Assembly (NCBI GenBank): GCA_035639875.1
Contig: DASQXE010000028.1
Span: 1-59,692, forward strand
Source of the DNA: JAIBJP01 sp035639875
GTDB taxonomy: Bacteria; Actinomycetota; Thermoleophilia; Gaiellales; Gaiellaceae
DNA length: 59,692 nucleotides
Direction of reading: 5' to 3'
In this document: in pieces, positions 52,772 through 59,692 of the stretch
Layout: each line of letters starts with the position of its first letter
Numbering within the stretch: the stretch's first letter is position 1
Position numbers and translations under genes: made by a program
The notes under the pieces: generated by a model
Seen by the model: the letters and a program-made list of their open reading frames with translations, nothing else
What the model was told of the DNA's origin: nothing
Databases searched by the model: none

Positions 52772-53551
52772 CTAGAGGAGCTTCTTCTCCGTCAGGTACT
52801 GCAGGATGGCCTGGGCCGCGTCCCCGTTGTCCTCGATGCGGCGACTCTCTCCCCTCGGCGGCGGCTCCCCGAGCGCGTAGACCTCGGTCGCGGAGCCGCC
52901 CTCGCCGACCTCGTCAGCAGAGATGCTCAAGTCCGAGATCGTCAGCGTCTCCTGCGTCTTCTTCTTTGCACCCATGATCCCCTTGAGCGAGGGGTAGCGC
53001 GGCTCGTTGATCGCGTCGGAGACCGCGATGACACACGGGAGCGGCGCCTCGATGACGTCGTAGCCGTACTCGGTCTGGCGCTTGACCTTCGCCTTGCCAT
53101 CGGAGAGCTCGAGGCTCGCCGCCTGGGAGATGAGCGGCAGGCGCACGCGGTCGGCGACCGAAGCGCAAAGAACGGCGCCGTCGGAGTCGCTTCCCTGTTG
53201 GCCGAAGAGGACGAGGTCGGGGCTCTCGCGCTCGGCCGCTGCCGCCAGGACCTTCGTCGTCGCGAGGAGGTCCGAACCCGCGAGCGAGTCTTCGGCGACG
53301 TGAACCACCCGATCGGCGCCCAGGGCAAGCGCCTTGCGAAGGGAGTCGGCGGCGCGCGGCGGTCCCATGAGCAGCGCGACGACCTCGCCCTCCCCGCTGC
53401 CCTCCTTGACCCGCAGCGCCTCTTCGATCGCGTGCGTGTCGAACTCGTTGAGCGCGCCGGGCACGCTCCTGTCGAGGCGAAACGTCTGCGGATCGATCCG
53501 CATGGGCGCGGACGCGTCCGGCACTTCCTTCACGCAGACCAAGATCTTCAT
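52772..53551 (-). CDS. etfB: Electron transfer flavoprotein beta subunit
   Basis: The 259-residue subunit begins MKILVCVKEVPDASAPMRID and has the AMP-binding region LFGQQGSDSDGAVLCASVAD. The C-terminal signature LPCVIAVSDAINEPRYPSLK, followed by GIMGAKKK, is the ETF-beta pattern. It pairs with EtfA. A TAGGAT box 14 nt upstream may be its -10 element. It is the first gene of the ETF operon. Confidence 0.96.
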   Translation of the reverse strand: MKILVCVKEVPDASAPMRIDPQTFRLDRSVPGALNEFDTHAIEEALRVKEGSGEGEVVALLMGPPRAADSLRKALALGADRVVHVAEDSLAGSDLLATTKVLAAAAERESPDLVLFGQQGSDSDGAVLCASVADRVRLPLISQAASLELSDGKAKVKRQTEYGYDVIEAPLPCVIAVSDAINEPRYPSLKGIMGAKKKTQETLTISDLSISADEVGEGGSATEVYALGEPPPRGESRRIEDNGDAAQAILQYLTEKKLL

Positions 53552-53643
53552 GGCTAGGCGGGGCGATCCTACCCACTCAAGGAAAAACCGAGTTCTGCCG
53601 ACGGCTCTGTTAGGTTCCGCCCTCGCGCGCGAACCGGAGCGTT

Positions 53644-54528
53644 TTGGGGAGCCACCGGACGACAGCTCGAGGAATCCTTCTCCTTCTTTTCGTCGGGGTC
53701 TTCTGCGGGACGGCGAACGCGGCCACGGTCCCCGCCGTGACCGCCTTCCCGGTGGTCGGCAACGTCACGTACACCGACGATTTCGGCGCACCGCGGCCGC
53801 AGGGCCCACACGAGGGGAACGACATCATGTCGATCCGACATCAGCCCGCCGTCGCGTTCGAGCGCGGCACGGTCGAGAAGCACGTCACCTCTTCGGGCAA
53901 CTGCATGCTCTACCTGCACGGCCGCTCAGGGATGACGTACGTCTACATCCACCTGAACAACGACCTGACCGCCTCGAACGACAACCGCGGCGGCTGCAAG
54001 AACGGCGTCGCCTATGCGCCGGGACTAGCGAGCGGCCAGACCGTGAGACTGGGCCAGCTCGTCGGCTACGTCGGCGACTCGGGGGACGCGGACGGGCTCC
54101 AGCCCCACCTGCACTTCGAGGTCCGCACGCCGGGCGGGCGCGCGATCGACCCGTATCCGTATCTACGAAAGGCGACGCATCTCCTGTATCCGCGGCCGGC
54201 GGCTGCCGATCCGATCTTGTTGGTATTCAAGAGGGCGATCCTCGTGGCGAAGGACGACGCGACGATCACGATCCGCACGAAGCGGGAGGTGCTCCTGCCA
54301 TACGGCTGGTCGTACCGTTACCGGCGCAGGGTCGTTCTGTCGTTCCCCTCCGGCGCCACCGTCCGGCGGCGCACCGCGTCGGGGCCGACTGCGACGACCG
54401 TGAGCTCGAGCGACACCGGCCAACCGCTGCGAGTGTGGTCGCAGCAGTTCGCCCCGTCGTGGCTGACGCAGAAGGCGCCCGCGGGGACGCTGGCCGTCGA
54501 TCACATCTTGCTCGGCTCGCCCGGCTAG
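53644..54528 (+). CDS. Secreted M23-family metallopeptidase-like protein
   Basis: The 294-residue protein starts at TTG 53644 with a signal sequence (GILLLLFVGVFCGTANA). The LytM/M23 domain has HEGNDI and HLHFEV, giving the His, Asp and His zinc ligands of an active peptidoglycan endopeptidase or envelope factor. A C-terminal basic region (about 170-294) is of unknown type. The gene is convergent with thiE and both stop codons share the CTAG at 54525-54528. Confidence 0.86.
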   Translation: MGSHRTTARGILLLLFVGVFCGTANAATVPAVTAFPVVGNVTYTDDFGAPRPQGPHEGNDIMSIRHQPAVAFERGTVEKHVTSSGNCMLYLHGRSGMTYVYIHLNNDLTASNDNRGGCKNGVAYAPGLASGQTVRLGQLVGYVGDSGDADGLQPHLHFEVRTPGGRAIDPYPYLRKATHLLYPRPAAADPILLVFKRAILVAKDDATITIRTKREVLLPYGWSYRYRRRVVLSFPSGATVRRRTASGPTATTVSSSDTGQPLRVWSQQFAPSWLTQKAPAGTLAVDHILLGSPG

Positions 54529-55112
54529 TCCGGCAGCTTGTCTCTCAGCTCCCGCGCGGCGCGTTCGGGGTCCGGCGCTTCACCAATCGCACGAACGACG
54601 GCGATCCGCCGCGCCCCGGCGGCCACCACCTCGGCAACGTTCGATGTGTCGATTCCGCCGATCGCATACCAGGGCGCGCGGGCGCGTTCCGCCGCGTAGC
54701 GCACGAGCTCTAATCCGACCGGCGGTCGCCCCTCCTTCGTGGGCGTGGCGAAGACGGGACCGACTCCGACGTAGTCCGCGTCGGCGGCGTCGATCTCCCG
54801 GCGCGCATGGGTCGAGAGGCCGACGCCGACGCCGAAGCGCCGGGCGGCGTCGACGGGCAAATCGTCCTGGCCGACGTGAACGAAGTCGGCCCCGCAGAGA
54901 ACGGCGAGGTCAGCGCGGTCGTTGACGACGAGCGGCACCCCGAGCGACCGGGTCACGGCGCGCGCGGCCTCGAGTGCTCGCAGGAGCTCCCCGTCCGGAA
55001 GCTCCTTCTCGCGCACCTGGACGATGTCGACGCCTCCGCCGATGGCCGCCTCGAGGAATCCGGCGAGATCCGGTCGCACCGCAGTGATGAGGTAAAGGTG
55101 CTTATCCGCCAG
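54525..55112 (-). CDS. thiE: Thiamine-phosphate synthase, candidate CTG start
   Basis: The 195-residue TIM barrel joins the pyrimidine and thiazole parts of thiamine. Motifs are GVDIVQVREKEL, VVNDRADLAVLCGADFVHVG, GPVFATPTKEG and AIGGIDTSNVAEVVAAGA. The conserved beginning (ADKHLYLITA) follows CTG at 55112. The nearest usual start is a TTG far inside thiS, so CTG with coupling to thiS seems likely. It is the last gene of the thiGSE operon. Confidence 0.92.
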   Translation of the reverse strand: MADKHLYLITAVRPDLAGFLEAAIGGGVDIVQVREKELPDGELLRALEAARAVTRSLGVPLVVNDRADLAVLCGADFVHVGQDDLPVDAARRFGVGVGLSTHARREIDAADADYVGVGPVFATPTKEGRPPVGLELVRYAAERARAPWYAIGGIDTSNVAEVVAAGARRIAVVRAIGEAPDPERAARELRDKLPD

Positions 55113-55305
55113 CGACGGGGCGGGCGACGACGAGCCGGTCTCCGTTCGCAAGCTCCACCTCCCCGTAGGCGCTCCGCTCCACGGGCTCGCCGTTTCGCTC
55201 GACCAGCGCGTAGCGCCCGTCGAGGCCGAGGCGCACAAGCAGCTCGGCGACGGTCTCGCCCGGTCGTGCCTCCAGCTCGCGCCCGTTGACGACGACCGGG
55301 CTCAG
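55102..55305 (-). CDS. thiS: Sulfur carrier protein ThiS, candidate CTG start
   Basis: This 67-residue ubiquitin-like protein has VVVNGRELEARPGETVAELL and ends in the thiocarboxylate-forming GG (VARPVAGG). No usual start precedes the first strand. CTG at 55305-55303 overlaps the thiG stop as CTGA, with GGGGAGGG just upstream. It donates sulfur to ThiG. No thiF adenylyltransferase is in the window. Confidence 0.88.
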   Translation of the reverse strand: MSPVVVNGRELEARPGETVAELLVRLGLDGRYALVERNGEPVERSAYGEVELANGDRLVVARPVAGG

Positions 55306-56066
55306 ACCCTCCCCTCCAGAGGGCTCGACGGCACAGCCGTCGGCTGCTCCTCGATGATCCCTGCGAGGTGGGCCGTACGCCCGGCCTCGACTGCCAGCCG
55401 AAAGGCGCCCGCCATCGCCACCGGGTCGTCCGCCCGCGCAATCGCGGTGTTGGCGAGCACCGCGTCGGCACCCATCTCCATGGACTCCGCCGCGTGCGAC
55501 GGCGCGCCCAGCCCCGCGTCCACGACTACCGGCACCTCCGCCTGCTCGATCATGATTCGGATCGCGTCGCGCAGCTTGAGCCCGCGACCCGAGCCGATCG
55601 GCGCCGCAAGCGGCATGACCGTCGCGCAGCCCGCGTCCTCGAGCTTCTTCGCCAGCACCGGGTCGGGGAGCATGTACGGAAGCACCGTGAACCCGTCGGC
55701 GACGAGCTCCTCGGCGGCCCTGAGGGTCTCGACCGGATCGGGGAGAAGGTAGCGCGGGTCGGGAATGACCTCGAGCTTGATCCAGTCCGGCAGGCCTCCC
55801 GCGCGCGCGAGCCGCGCCGTGCGGACCGCCTCCTCGGCCGTCTCGCACCCCGACGTATTCGGGAGCAGCAATACGTCTGCAGGCAGGTACGACGTGATGT
55901 CCTCACCCGGGTCGCCGAACTCGATGCGCCGAACGGCGACCGTCACCATCGCCGCGCCCGAGGCGAGGACGGCGTCCCGCATCGTCTCGAAGCTGTCGTA
56001 TTTCCCCGTGCCCAGAATGAGACGCGAACCGAAGCTCCGCCCGGCGATCGTCAATCTCTCGTCCAT
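55302..56066 (-). CDS. thiG: Thiazole synthase
   Basis: The 254-residue TIM barrel forms the thiazole ring from DXP, dehydroglycine and ThiS-thiocarboxylate. Signatures are SRLILGTGKYDSFE, LLPNTSGCETAEEAVRTARL, WIKLEVIPDPRYLLPD and DAGLGAPSHAAESMEMGADA. ATG 56066 (MDERLTIAGRSF) is preferred over one 21 nt upstream because the latter lies inside the riboswitch and adds unconserved residues. Confidence 0.95.
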   Translation of the reverse strand: MDERLTIAGRSFGSRLILGTGKYDSFETMRDAVLASGAAMVTVAVRRIEFGDPGEDITSYLPADVLLLPNTSGCETAEEAVRTARLARAGGLPDWIKLEVIPDPRYLLPDPVETLRAAEELVADGFTVLPYMLPDPVLAKKLEDAGCATVMPLAAPIGSGRGLKLRDAIRIMIEQAEVPVVVDAGLGAPSHAAESMEMGADAVLANTAIARADDPVAMAGAFRLAVEAGRTAHLAGIIEEQPTAVPSSPLEGRV

Positions 56067-56070
56067 CCTG

Positions 56071-56158
56071 GTTCCCTCCGCTGGCATGACCCAGATCAGG
56101 TTCTCCGGTCGCGGTCTCGTGACCGCCTCTCAGCGCCCGTGTCAGGCGCTCCCGCTTG
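56071..56158 (-). promoter_or_regulatory. TPP riboswitch (THI box) upstream of thiG
   Basis: The minus strand shows the conserved core: GGGAGCGCC and GGCGCTGAGAGG form the 5' sensor arm. Then GACCGGAGAACCTGATCTGG and GTCATGCCAGCGGAGGGAAC form the 3' part. It ends a few bases before the thiG start, so it probably hides the ribosome-binding site when thiamine pyrophosphate is bound. Confidence 0.95.
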
Positions 56159-56163
56159 TCTTG

Positions 56164-57102
56164 TCAGGGTACCAGCGGGGTTGTGCCACGAGCCTCGAGC
56201 GCGGCTTCGAACCGTGCCTCGAGCTCGGCACAAAGGTCGTGGATCACCGGGTCGATTTCGAGCGACCCCCGGGTCGCTGGAGGGCGCCCGGCGATGTGCT
56301 CGGCCATTCGGTTTGCGTAGCTGACGCCGAGGAACTCACACAGAGCGCGAATGCCCGCCGTCGGGCTCGCGAGGGTCTCTTCGTACGAGGACAGCGCGAC
56401 GTCGGCCCGCTGGTCCAGCCCGAGCTCGAAGAAGAGCTCGTTCCGGAGGAACCAGAGCAGCGCGGCCGCGGACGCTTGGCTGAGCCGCTCGTAGTCGAAG
56501 CTGCGGATCAGCTCCAGCCGTCCCTCCGAGAGGCCTCCGGCCTCCCAGTGTCCGGTCGGGCCCTGCAGCGCGATCTCACGCAGGACTCTCCGGTTGTTTT
56601 CCGGCCACACGGCGAGAACCGAGCGGACACGGCCTTCCATCGAGCGAAAGCTCCAGACGGCGCGACCCGAACTCGGCGTTCCGAGATCCGTGAGCAGATG
56701 AGGGACGCGGTGTGAGTCGCAGAGCGACTTGAAGACGACGCAACGGTGGTCGCTGCGTTCGACAAGCCCCTTCACAACCGCGTCTTCGCGCAGGCTGAAA
56801 TCACGAAACGCCGGAGAACTGCGACTCTCGTTGTAGACCTGGATTTCGGGGCAGCGTCTGAAGGCATCCACGAGCATTTCCGTCCCTGACCGTTGGATCC
56901 CGACGATGAAGACGGGCACCGCGTGCGGCGCGAGCCGATGTCTGCGACCCCACCGTCGCGAACGAAGCGTGTCGCGCAGGCGGAGGACGTCATCGCGCGC
57001 CGTGCGGGCGAAGCCTTCCTTCTTCCCCCGCTCGAGGTGAGGCCTCAGCCGAGCGGCGAGCGGCCCGTCGGCGAGTCTCCGAGGCGCGGTGATCCTTCTC
57101 AT
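56164..57102 (-). CDS. Sulfotransferase-family protein
   Basis: The 312-residue protein has the PAPS 5'-phosphosulfate loop VFIVGIQRSGTEMLV near residue 64. The 3'-phosphate region is near VWSFRSMEGRVRS. A typical C-terminal LSSYEETLASPTAGIRALCEFLG stretch follows. It probably sulfates a glycolipid, polysaccharide or small molecule; the acceptor is unknown. TAGCCT lies 9 nt before the ATG, a leaderless pattern. Confidence 0.82.
   Translation of the reverse strand: MRRITAPRRLADGPLAARLRPHLERGKKEGFARTARDDVLRLRDTLRSRRWGRRHRLAPHAVPVFIVGIQRSGTEMLVDAFRRCPEIQVYNESRSSPAFRDFSLREDAVVKGLVERSDHRCVVFKSLCDSHRVPHLLTDLGTPSSGRAVWSFRSMEGRVRSVLAVWPENNRRVLREIALQGPTGHWEAGGLSEGRLELIRSFDYERLSQASAAALLWFLRNELFFELGLDQRADVALSSYEETLASPTAGIRALCEFLGVSYANRMAEHIAGRPPATRGSLEIDPVIHDLCAELEARFEAALEARGTTPLVP
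56166..56171 (-). promoter_or_regulatory. -10 box TACCCT of the thiGSE operon
   Basis: TACCCT on the minus strand lies 7 nt before the first riboswitch bases, giving a start point that fits the aptamer 5' end. It overlaps the sulfotransferase stop region. Confidence 0.45.
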
Positions 57103-57111
57103 CGCGGCTCG

Positions 57112-57117
57112 AGGCTA
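57112..57117 (-). promoter_or_regulatory. -10 box TAGCCT, leaderless type, sulfotransferase
   Basis: TAGCCT on the minus strand is 9 nt before the ATG at 57102, in the 46-bp gap after the enoyl-CoA hydratase gene. Confidence 0.4.
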
Positions 57118-57148
57118 CCGGGGTAATCGGTTGGCGTCCCTGCGGCCG

Positions 57149-57922
57149 TCAGCGCCCGCGAAACTCCGGCTCGCGCTTCTCGACGAAGGCCGCCATGCCC
57201 TCGCGTGCGTCCTCGGTCGCGAAGAGCAGGGAGAAGATCGTCGCCTCGTGGTCCAGGTTGGCGCGGTGATCGCCCTGCAGGGCGGTGTTGCACACCTCCT
57301 TGGCGTGCGCCAGGGCCACGGGGCTCTTCGCCGCGAGCAGACGGGCGGTTTCCATCGTTCGGTCGAGGAACTCGGCGGGCTCGTACACAGCATGGACCAG
57401 GCCGCGCCGTTCGGCCTCGACGGCGTCGATCGTGCGGCCGGTGAGAATGAGGTCCTTGGCGAGCCCCAGGCCGGCGACGCGTGCGAGGCGTTGCGTTCCG
57501 CCCCAGCCGGGAATGAGGCCCAGGTTGATCTCCGGCTGGCCGAGCTTCGCCGCCGACGAGGCGAAGCGGAGGTCGCATGCGAGAGCGAGCTCGAGCCCGC
57601 CTCCGAGGGCGAATCCGTTGATCGCTGCAATCGCCGGCTTCCACATGCGCTCGAGCATGAGCGCGCAGCGCTGTCCGAGAAACGCAAACTGCTGCGCCTC
57701 GAGGACGGTCTTCGCACGCATCTCCTTGATGTCGGCACCCGCCGCGAACGCCCGCTCGCCTTCTCCCGTGAGCACGACGACGCGGATGTCTCGATCGTCA
57801 GCTACCGCGTCAAGTCGCGAGGAGAGCTCCGCGAGCGTGGCGCCGTCGAGCGCGTTCAGCGCATCGGGGCGGTTGACGGTGACGACTGCGACGCCGCCCT
57901 CCCGCTCGACGTCTATGGGCAT
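57149..57922 (-). CDS. Enoyl-CoA hydratase/isomerase
   Basis: The 257-residue crotonase-fold protein has oxyanion-hole Gly in AFAAGADIKEM and NGFALGGGLELALACDLR. The two catalytic Glu are in GGGLELA and GQPEINLG. It hydrates trans-2-enoyl-CoA in fatty-acid or amino-acid breakdown. Its ATG directly follows the stop of the B12-binding subunit gene, linking it to acyl-CoA metabolism. Confidence 0.92.
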   Translation of the reverse strand: MPIDVEREGGVAVVTVNRPDALNALDGATLAELSSRLDAVADDRDIRVVVLTGEGERAFAAGADIKEMRAKTVLEAQQFAFLGQRCALMLERMWKPAIAAINGFALGGGLELALACDLRFASSAAKLGQPEINLGLIPGWGGTQRLARVAGLGLAKDLILTGRTIDAVEAERRGLVHAVYEPAEFLDRTMETARLLAAKSPVALAHAKEVCNTALQGDHRANLDHEATIFSLLFATEDAREGMAAFVEKREPEFRGR

Positions 57923-58330
57923 TTAGGCTTCGACGGCGACGCGGGCCTTGAGGAACTCGACGATCTCGGATACAGGCGCGCCCGGCGTGAAGACCTCCGC
58001 CACCCCCTGCCGCTTCAGCTCTTCGACGTCGGGCTTCGGAATCGTCCCACCCACGACGACAAGGACGTCGCCGACACCGTTCTCCTCGAGACCTTTGAGG
58101 ATCTTGGGGACGAGCGTCATGTGCGCACCGGAAAGGATCGAGATACCGACGGCGTCCGCGTCCTCCTGGATCGCGGTCTCGACGATCTGTTCGGGCGTCT
58201 GGTGGAGGCCGGTGTAGATGACCTCCATCCCCGCGTCGCGAAGCGCTCGCGCGATGATCTTCGCGCCCCGGTCGTGGCCGTCGAGACCAGGCTTGGCTAT
58301 GACCACTCTGATTTTCCGAGCCGGGCTCAT
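57923..58330 (-). CDS. Methylmalonyl-CoA mutase-type cobalamin-binding subunit
   Basis: The 135-residue B12-binding domain begins RKIRVVIAKPGLDGHDRGAK; DGHDRG carries the His that ligates cobalt. SILSGAHMTLVPKI and VVGGTIPKPD complete the fold. It needs a separate large catalytic subunit that is not in the window. Pairing with enoyl-CoA hydratase and ETF fits propionate or branched-chain acyl-CoA metabolism. Confidence 0.93.
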   Translation of the reverse strand: MSPARKIRVVIAKPGLDGHDRGAKIIARALRDAGMEVIYTGLHQTPEQIVETAIQEDADAVGISILSGAHMTLVPKILKGLEENGVGDVLVVVGGTIPKPDVEELKRQGVAEVFTPGAPVSEIVEFLKARVAVEA

Positions 58331-58344
58331 CCGGGGGGTGAATG

Positions 58345-58360
58345 GGGGGGCCTGCCCCCC
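58345..58360. repeat. G/C hairpin between two divergent genes
   Basis: GGGGGG (58345-58350), CCTG, CCCCCC (58355-58360) lies in the 51-bp divergent gap. Such a stem would sit in the leader of one or both genes. Confidence 0.4.
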
Positions 58361-58381
58361 TCATGCCACGTGAGCAAGTAT

Positions 58382-59092
58382 ATGGACGTGCGACTGACCG
58401 TCATCGGCTCGTCGCCGGCCTGGCCGAATCCCGGCAGTGCTCAATCGGGCTACCTCCTGGAGGGGCCGGGAAAGCTCTTGCTCGACTGCGGCCCGGGCGT
58501 TCTCGGACGGCTACGGGAGACGGGGCTCACGGTCGACGCGATCGTCATTACGCACTGGCATCTCGACCACTGCGGCGATTTGATCCCGTGGGCGTGGCTG
58601 AACGCCTACAGCCCCGAGGCCGGCCGTAGCCGGCCCGAGCTCTGGCTCCCACCCGGAAGCGACGAGGAGCTCGACACCTTCACGACCTTCTGGGGCGTTC
58701 CACGCATGTGGGAGCGCGCCTTCGAGCTGCGCGAATTCGCACCCGGCGAGCCGTTCCAGACCGCAGGGTTCACGGTGGAGGCCGTGCGGCTGCCCCACTA
58801 CACGATGCGGGCGTACGGCTTCCGGGTGAGCTCCGAAGGCAAGACGCTTGCGTATTCGGGCGACTCGGCGCCGACCGAGGAGCTCGCGCAGCTCGCGCGC
58901 GGGGCCGATCTCTTCGTCTGCGAGGCGACGCTCGCGGACGGGACGACGGACGGCGAGATCAGAGGTCATCTGACGGCGGAGGAGGCTCTCGCCGCCGCGG
59001 ACGGACGCATACTCCTCACGCACCGTCCGGTCGAGCTCCCATCGCCGGACGGCGTCCCGGTCGCGCACGACGGGCTCGTCATCGATATCTGA
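58382..59092 (+). CDS. Metallo-beta-lactamase-fold hydrolase (RNase Z/YycJ-like group)
   Basis: The 236-residue protein begins VRLTVIGSSPAWPNPGSAQSG. Its metal ligands lie in ITHWHLDHCGD, PHYTMRAYGFRV, YSGDSAP and RGHLTAEEALAAA. This subgroup cuts phosphodiester or cyclic-nucleotide bonds; the substrate is unclear. ATG 58382 matches the family start, and GTG 58370 is possible. It is divergent from the B12-subunit gene. Confidence 0.88.
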   Translation: MDVRLTVIGSSPAWPNPGSAQSGYLLEGPGKLLLDCGPGVLGRLRETGLTVDAIVITHWHLDHCGDLIPWAWLNAYSPEAGRSRPELWLPPGSDEELDTFTTFWGVPRMWERAFELREFAPGEPFQTAGFTVEAVRLPHYTMRAYGFRVSSEGKTLAYSGDSAPTEELAQLARGADLFVCEATLADGTTDGEIRGHLTAEEALAAADGRILLTHRPVELPSPDGVPVAHDGLVIDI

Positions 59093-59128
59093 ACCGTGCT
59101 GCCGCGGCCTCCGGCGCGGACGCGAGGT

Positions 59129-59157
59129 TTGACAATGCCTCGGGGCCGAGGGATCAT
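59129..59157 (+). promoter_or_regulatory. Promoter before the PqqD-like gene
   Basis: TTGACA at 59129-59134 and GATCAT at 59152-59157 are 17 bp apart, the best -35 match in the window. Transcription would start near 59165 and run into the PqqD-like gene. Confidence 0.5.
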
Positions 59158-59270
59158 CAAAAAGCTGGGAGAGGCGGGCCGGACGCGGCGTCCTGTAGAG
59201 AGGGGTGTTTTTTGCCGTACCAATCAACGTGGTTCCCCGCAAAAAGTTCGACCAACTTTCGTGGTCGCAA

Positions 59271-59594
59271 ATGAGCGAGGATGCCAAGGCCGCGGCGGAC
59301 CTTTCGGCCGATAGCTCGGCCGATTCGGGCGTAGCGCCGGACGGCGAGGTCGTCGGCCAGCGGCTCGGCGACGAGCTCGTGCTCGTCCACCTGCGCACGA
59401 ATCAAATCTTCATTCTCAACCGAACCGGGGCCCGCTTCTGGGAGCTGCTCGAATCGGGAGCCGATTTGCAGTCCATAGAGGAAATTCTCCTCCAAGAATT
59501 CGAGGTCGATCCTGCTGAGCTGAAGAACGAGCTCGAAGGCTTCGTTCGTGCACTTTCAACCGAGGAACTGGTTCGTGTCGGTCCGCGCTCCTGA
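59271..59594 (+). CDS. PqqD-like RiPP recognition element protein
   Basis: The protein has the PqqD/RRE winged-helix pattern: GDELVLVHLRTNQIFILNRTGARFWELLE, followed by IEEILLQEFEVDPAELKNELEGFV. Such domains hold the leader peptide of ribosomal peptides (lasso peptides, PQQ and others) for modifying enzymes. I use ATG 59271 (107 residues); a GTG at 59205 would add 22 residues but has its G-rich site too close. The stop overlaps a downstream gene by 20 nt, so the two are coupled. Confidence 0.8.
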   Translation: MSEDAKAAADLSADSSADSGVAPDGEVVGQRLGDELVLVHLRTNQIFILNRTGARFWELLESGADLQSIEEILLQEFEVDPAELKNELEGFVRALSTEELVRVGPRS

Positions 59595-59692
59595 GAAGAC
59601 GCCCGTCTGGGCGCAAGCCGTTCCGAGTTGGATCGTGGGCGTGCGGCCGGGCGCGGCGGGAACCGAACCGGAAATCATCAGCGATTGGAACG
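59575..59692 (+). CDS. 5' part of a gene coupled to the PqqD-like gene, cut by window edge
   Basis: GTG at 59575 opens a frame with no stop to the window end (39 residues: VSVRAPEKTPVWAQAV, then PSWIVGVRPGAAGTEP). It overlaps the PqqD-like stop. IVGVRPGAAG recalls the first strand of asparagine-synthase-type lasso cyclases, but this is too short to decide. Confidence 0.5.
   Translation, partial: MSVRAPEKTPVWAQAVPSWIVGVRPGAAGTEPEIISDWN

Noticed and set aside
59096..59314. Short plus-strand open frame before the PqqD-like gene as a RiPP precursor
   Set aside because: It is Arg/Gly-rich, begins before the predicted promoter's start point, overlaps the PqqD-like start, and lacks leader or core features of known precursors.

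Overview
The window is about 60 kb of high-GC DNA with dense, mostly minus-strand genes. It looks like a member of the Actinomycetota, and my best guess is class Thermoleophilia (Gaiellales or Solirubrobacterales relatives). This rests on high GC, frequent GTG/TTG starts, TANNNT boxes 6-9 nt before start codons (a leaderless actinobacterial style), F420-type and LytR-CpsA-Psr proteins, and the conserved orders prfB-ftsE-ftsX-smpB-ssrA and rpmE-prfA-prmC-tsaC-glyA-upp-atp. The lineage is inferred, not proven.

Layout. Bases 1-3650 are a small accessory area: a truncated VOC protein, a methyltransferase, a decayed alpha/beta-hydrolase pseudogene, an F420-type oxidoreductase, and an HxlR regulator divergent from a two-domain VOC protein. 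Bases 3786-15156 hold translation, quality-control and secretion genes: cspA-infA, ssrA (tmRNA), smpB, RNase R, an S41 protease, ftsEX, prfB with a programmed +1 frameshift, and secA. Bases 15153-19777 carry hpf, comF, a sugar nucleotidyltransferase and the SAM-recycling pair mtnA-ahcY. Bases 19815-24173 form an envelope polysaccharide group: cupin, nucleotidyltransferase, UDP-sugar dehydrogenase and LCP ligase. Bases 24226-27438 hold a GCS2 ligase and a split MetE-like methionine synthase pair.

Bases 27464-42020 are a complete F1Fo ATP synthase operon (atpZ-I-B-E-F-H-A-G ... D-C). It is broken between atpG and atpD by about 7.2 kb carrying a kelch protein, a full oligopeptide ABC transporter (oppABCDF) and an orphan zinc-finger membrane protein. 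Upstream of it, 42081-49128 is the housekeeping series rpmE, DUF1385, prfA, prmC, tsaC, glyA, upp and a WecA/MraY-type transferase.

Bases 49125-53551 hold a threonine dehydratase and an electron-transfer-flavoprotein set (ETF-QO, EtfA, EtfB). A secreted M23 protein, a TPP-riboswitch thiGSE operon, a sulfotransferase, an enoyl-CoA hydratase, a B12-binding mutase subunit and a metallo-beta-lactamase-fold hydrolase follow. The right edge enters what may be a RiPP locus: a PqqD-like recognition protein overlapping the start of another gene.

The most unusual signals are the interrupted ATP synthase operon, several genes whose only sensible start is ATT, ATA or CTG, a hairpin that would mask the cspA ribosome-binding site, and the PqqD gene at the right edge. 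No CRISPR array, insertion sequence, prophage or ordinary tRNA gene is visible, and no gene-free stretch exceeds 300 bases.
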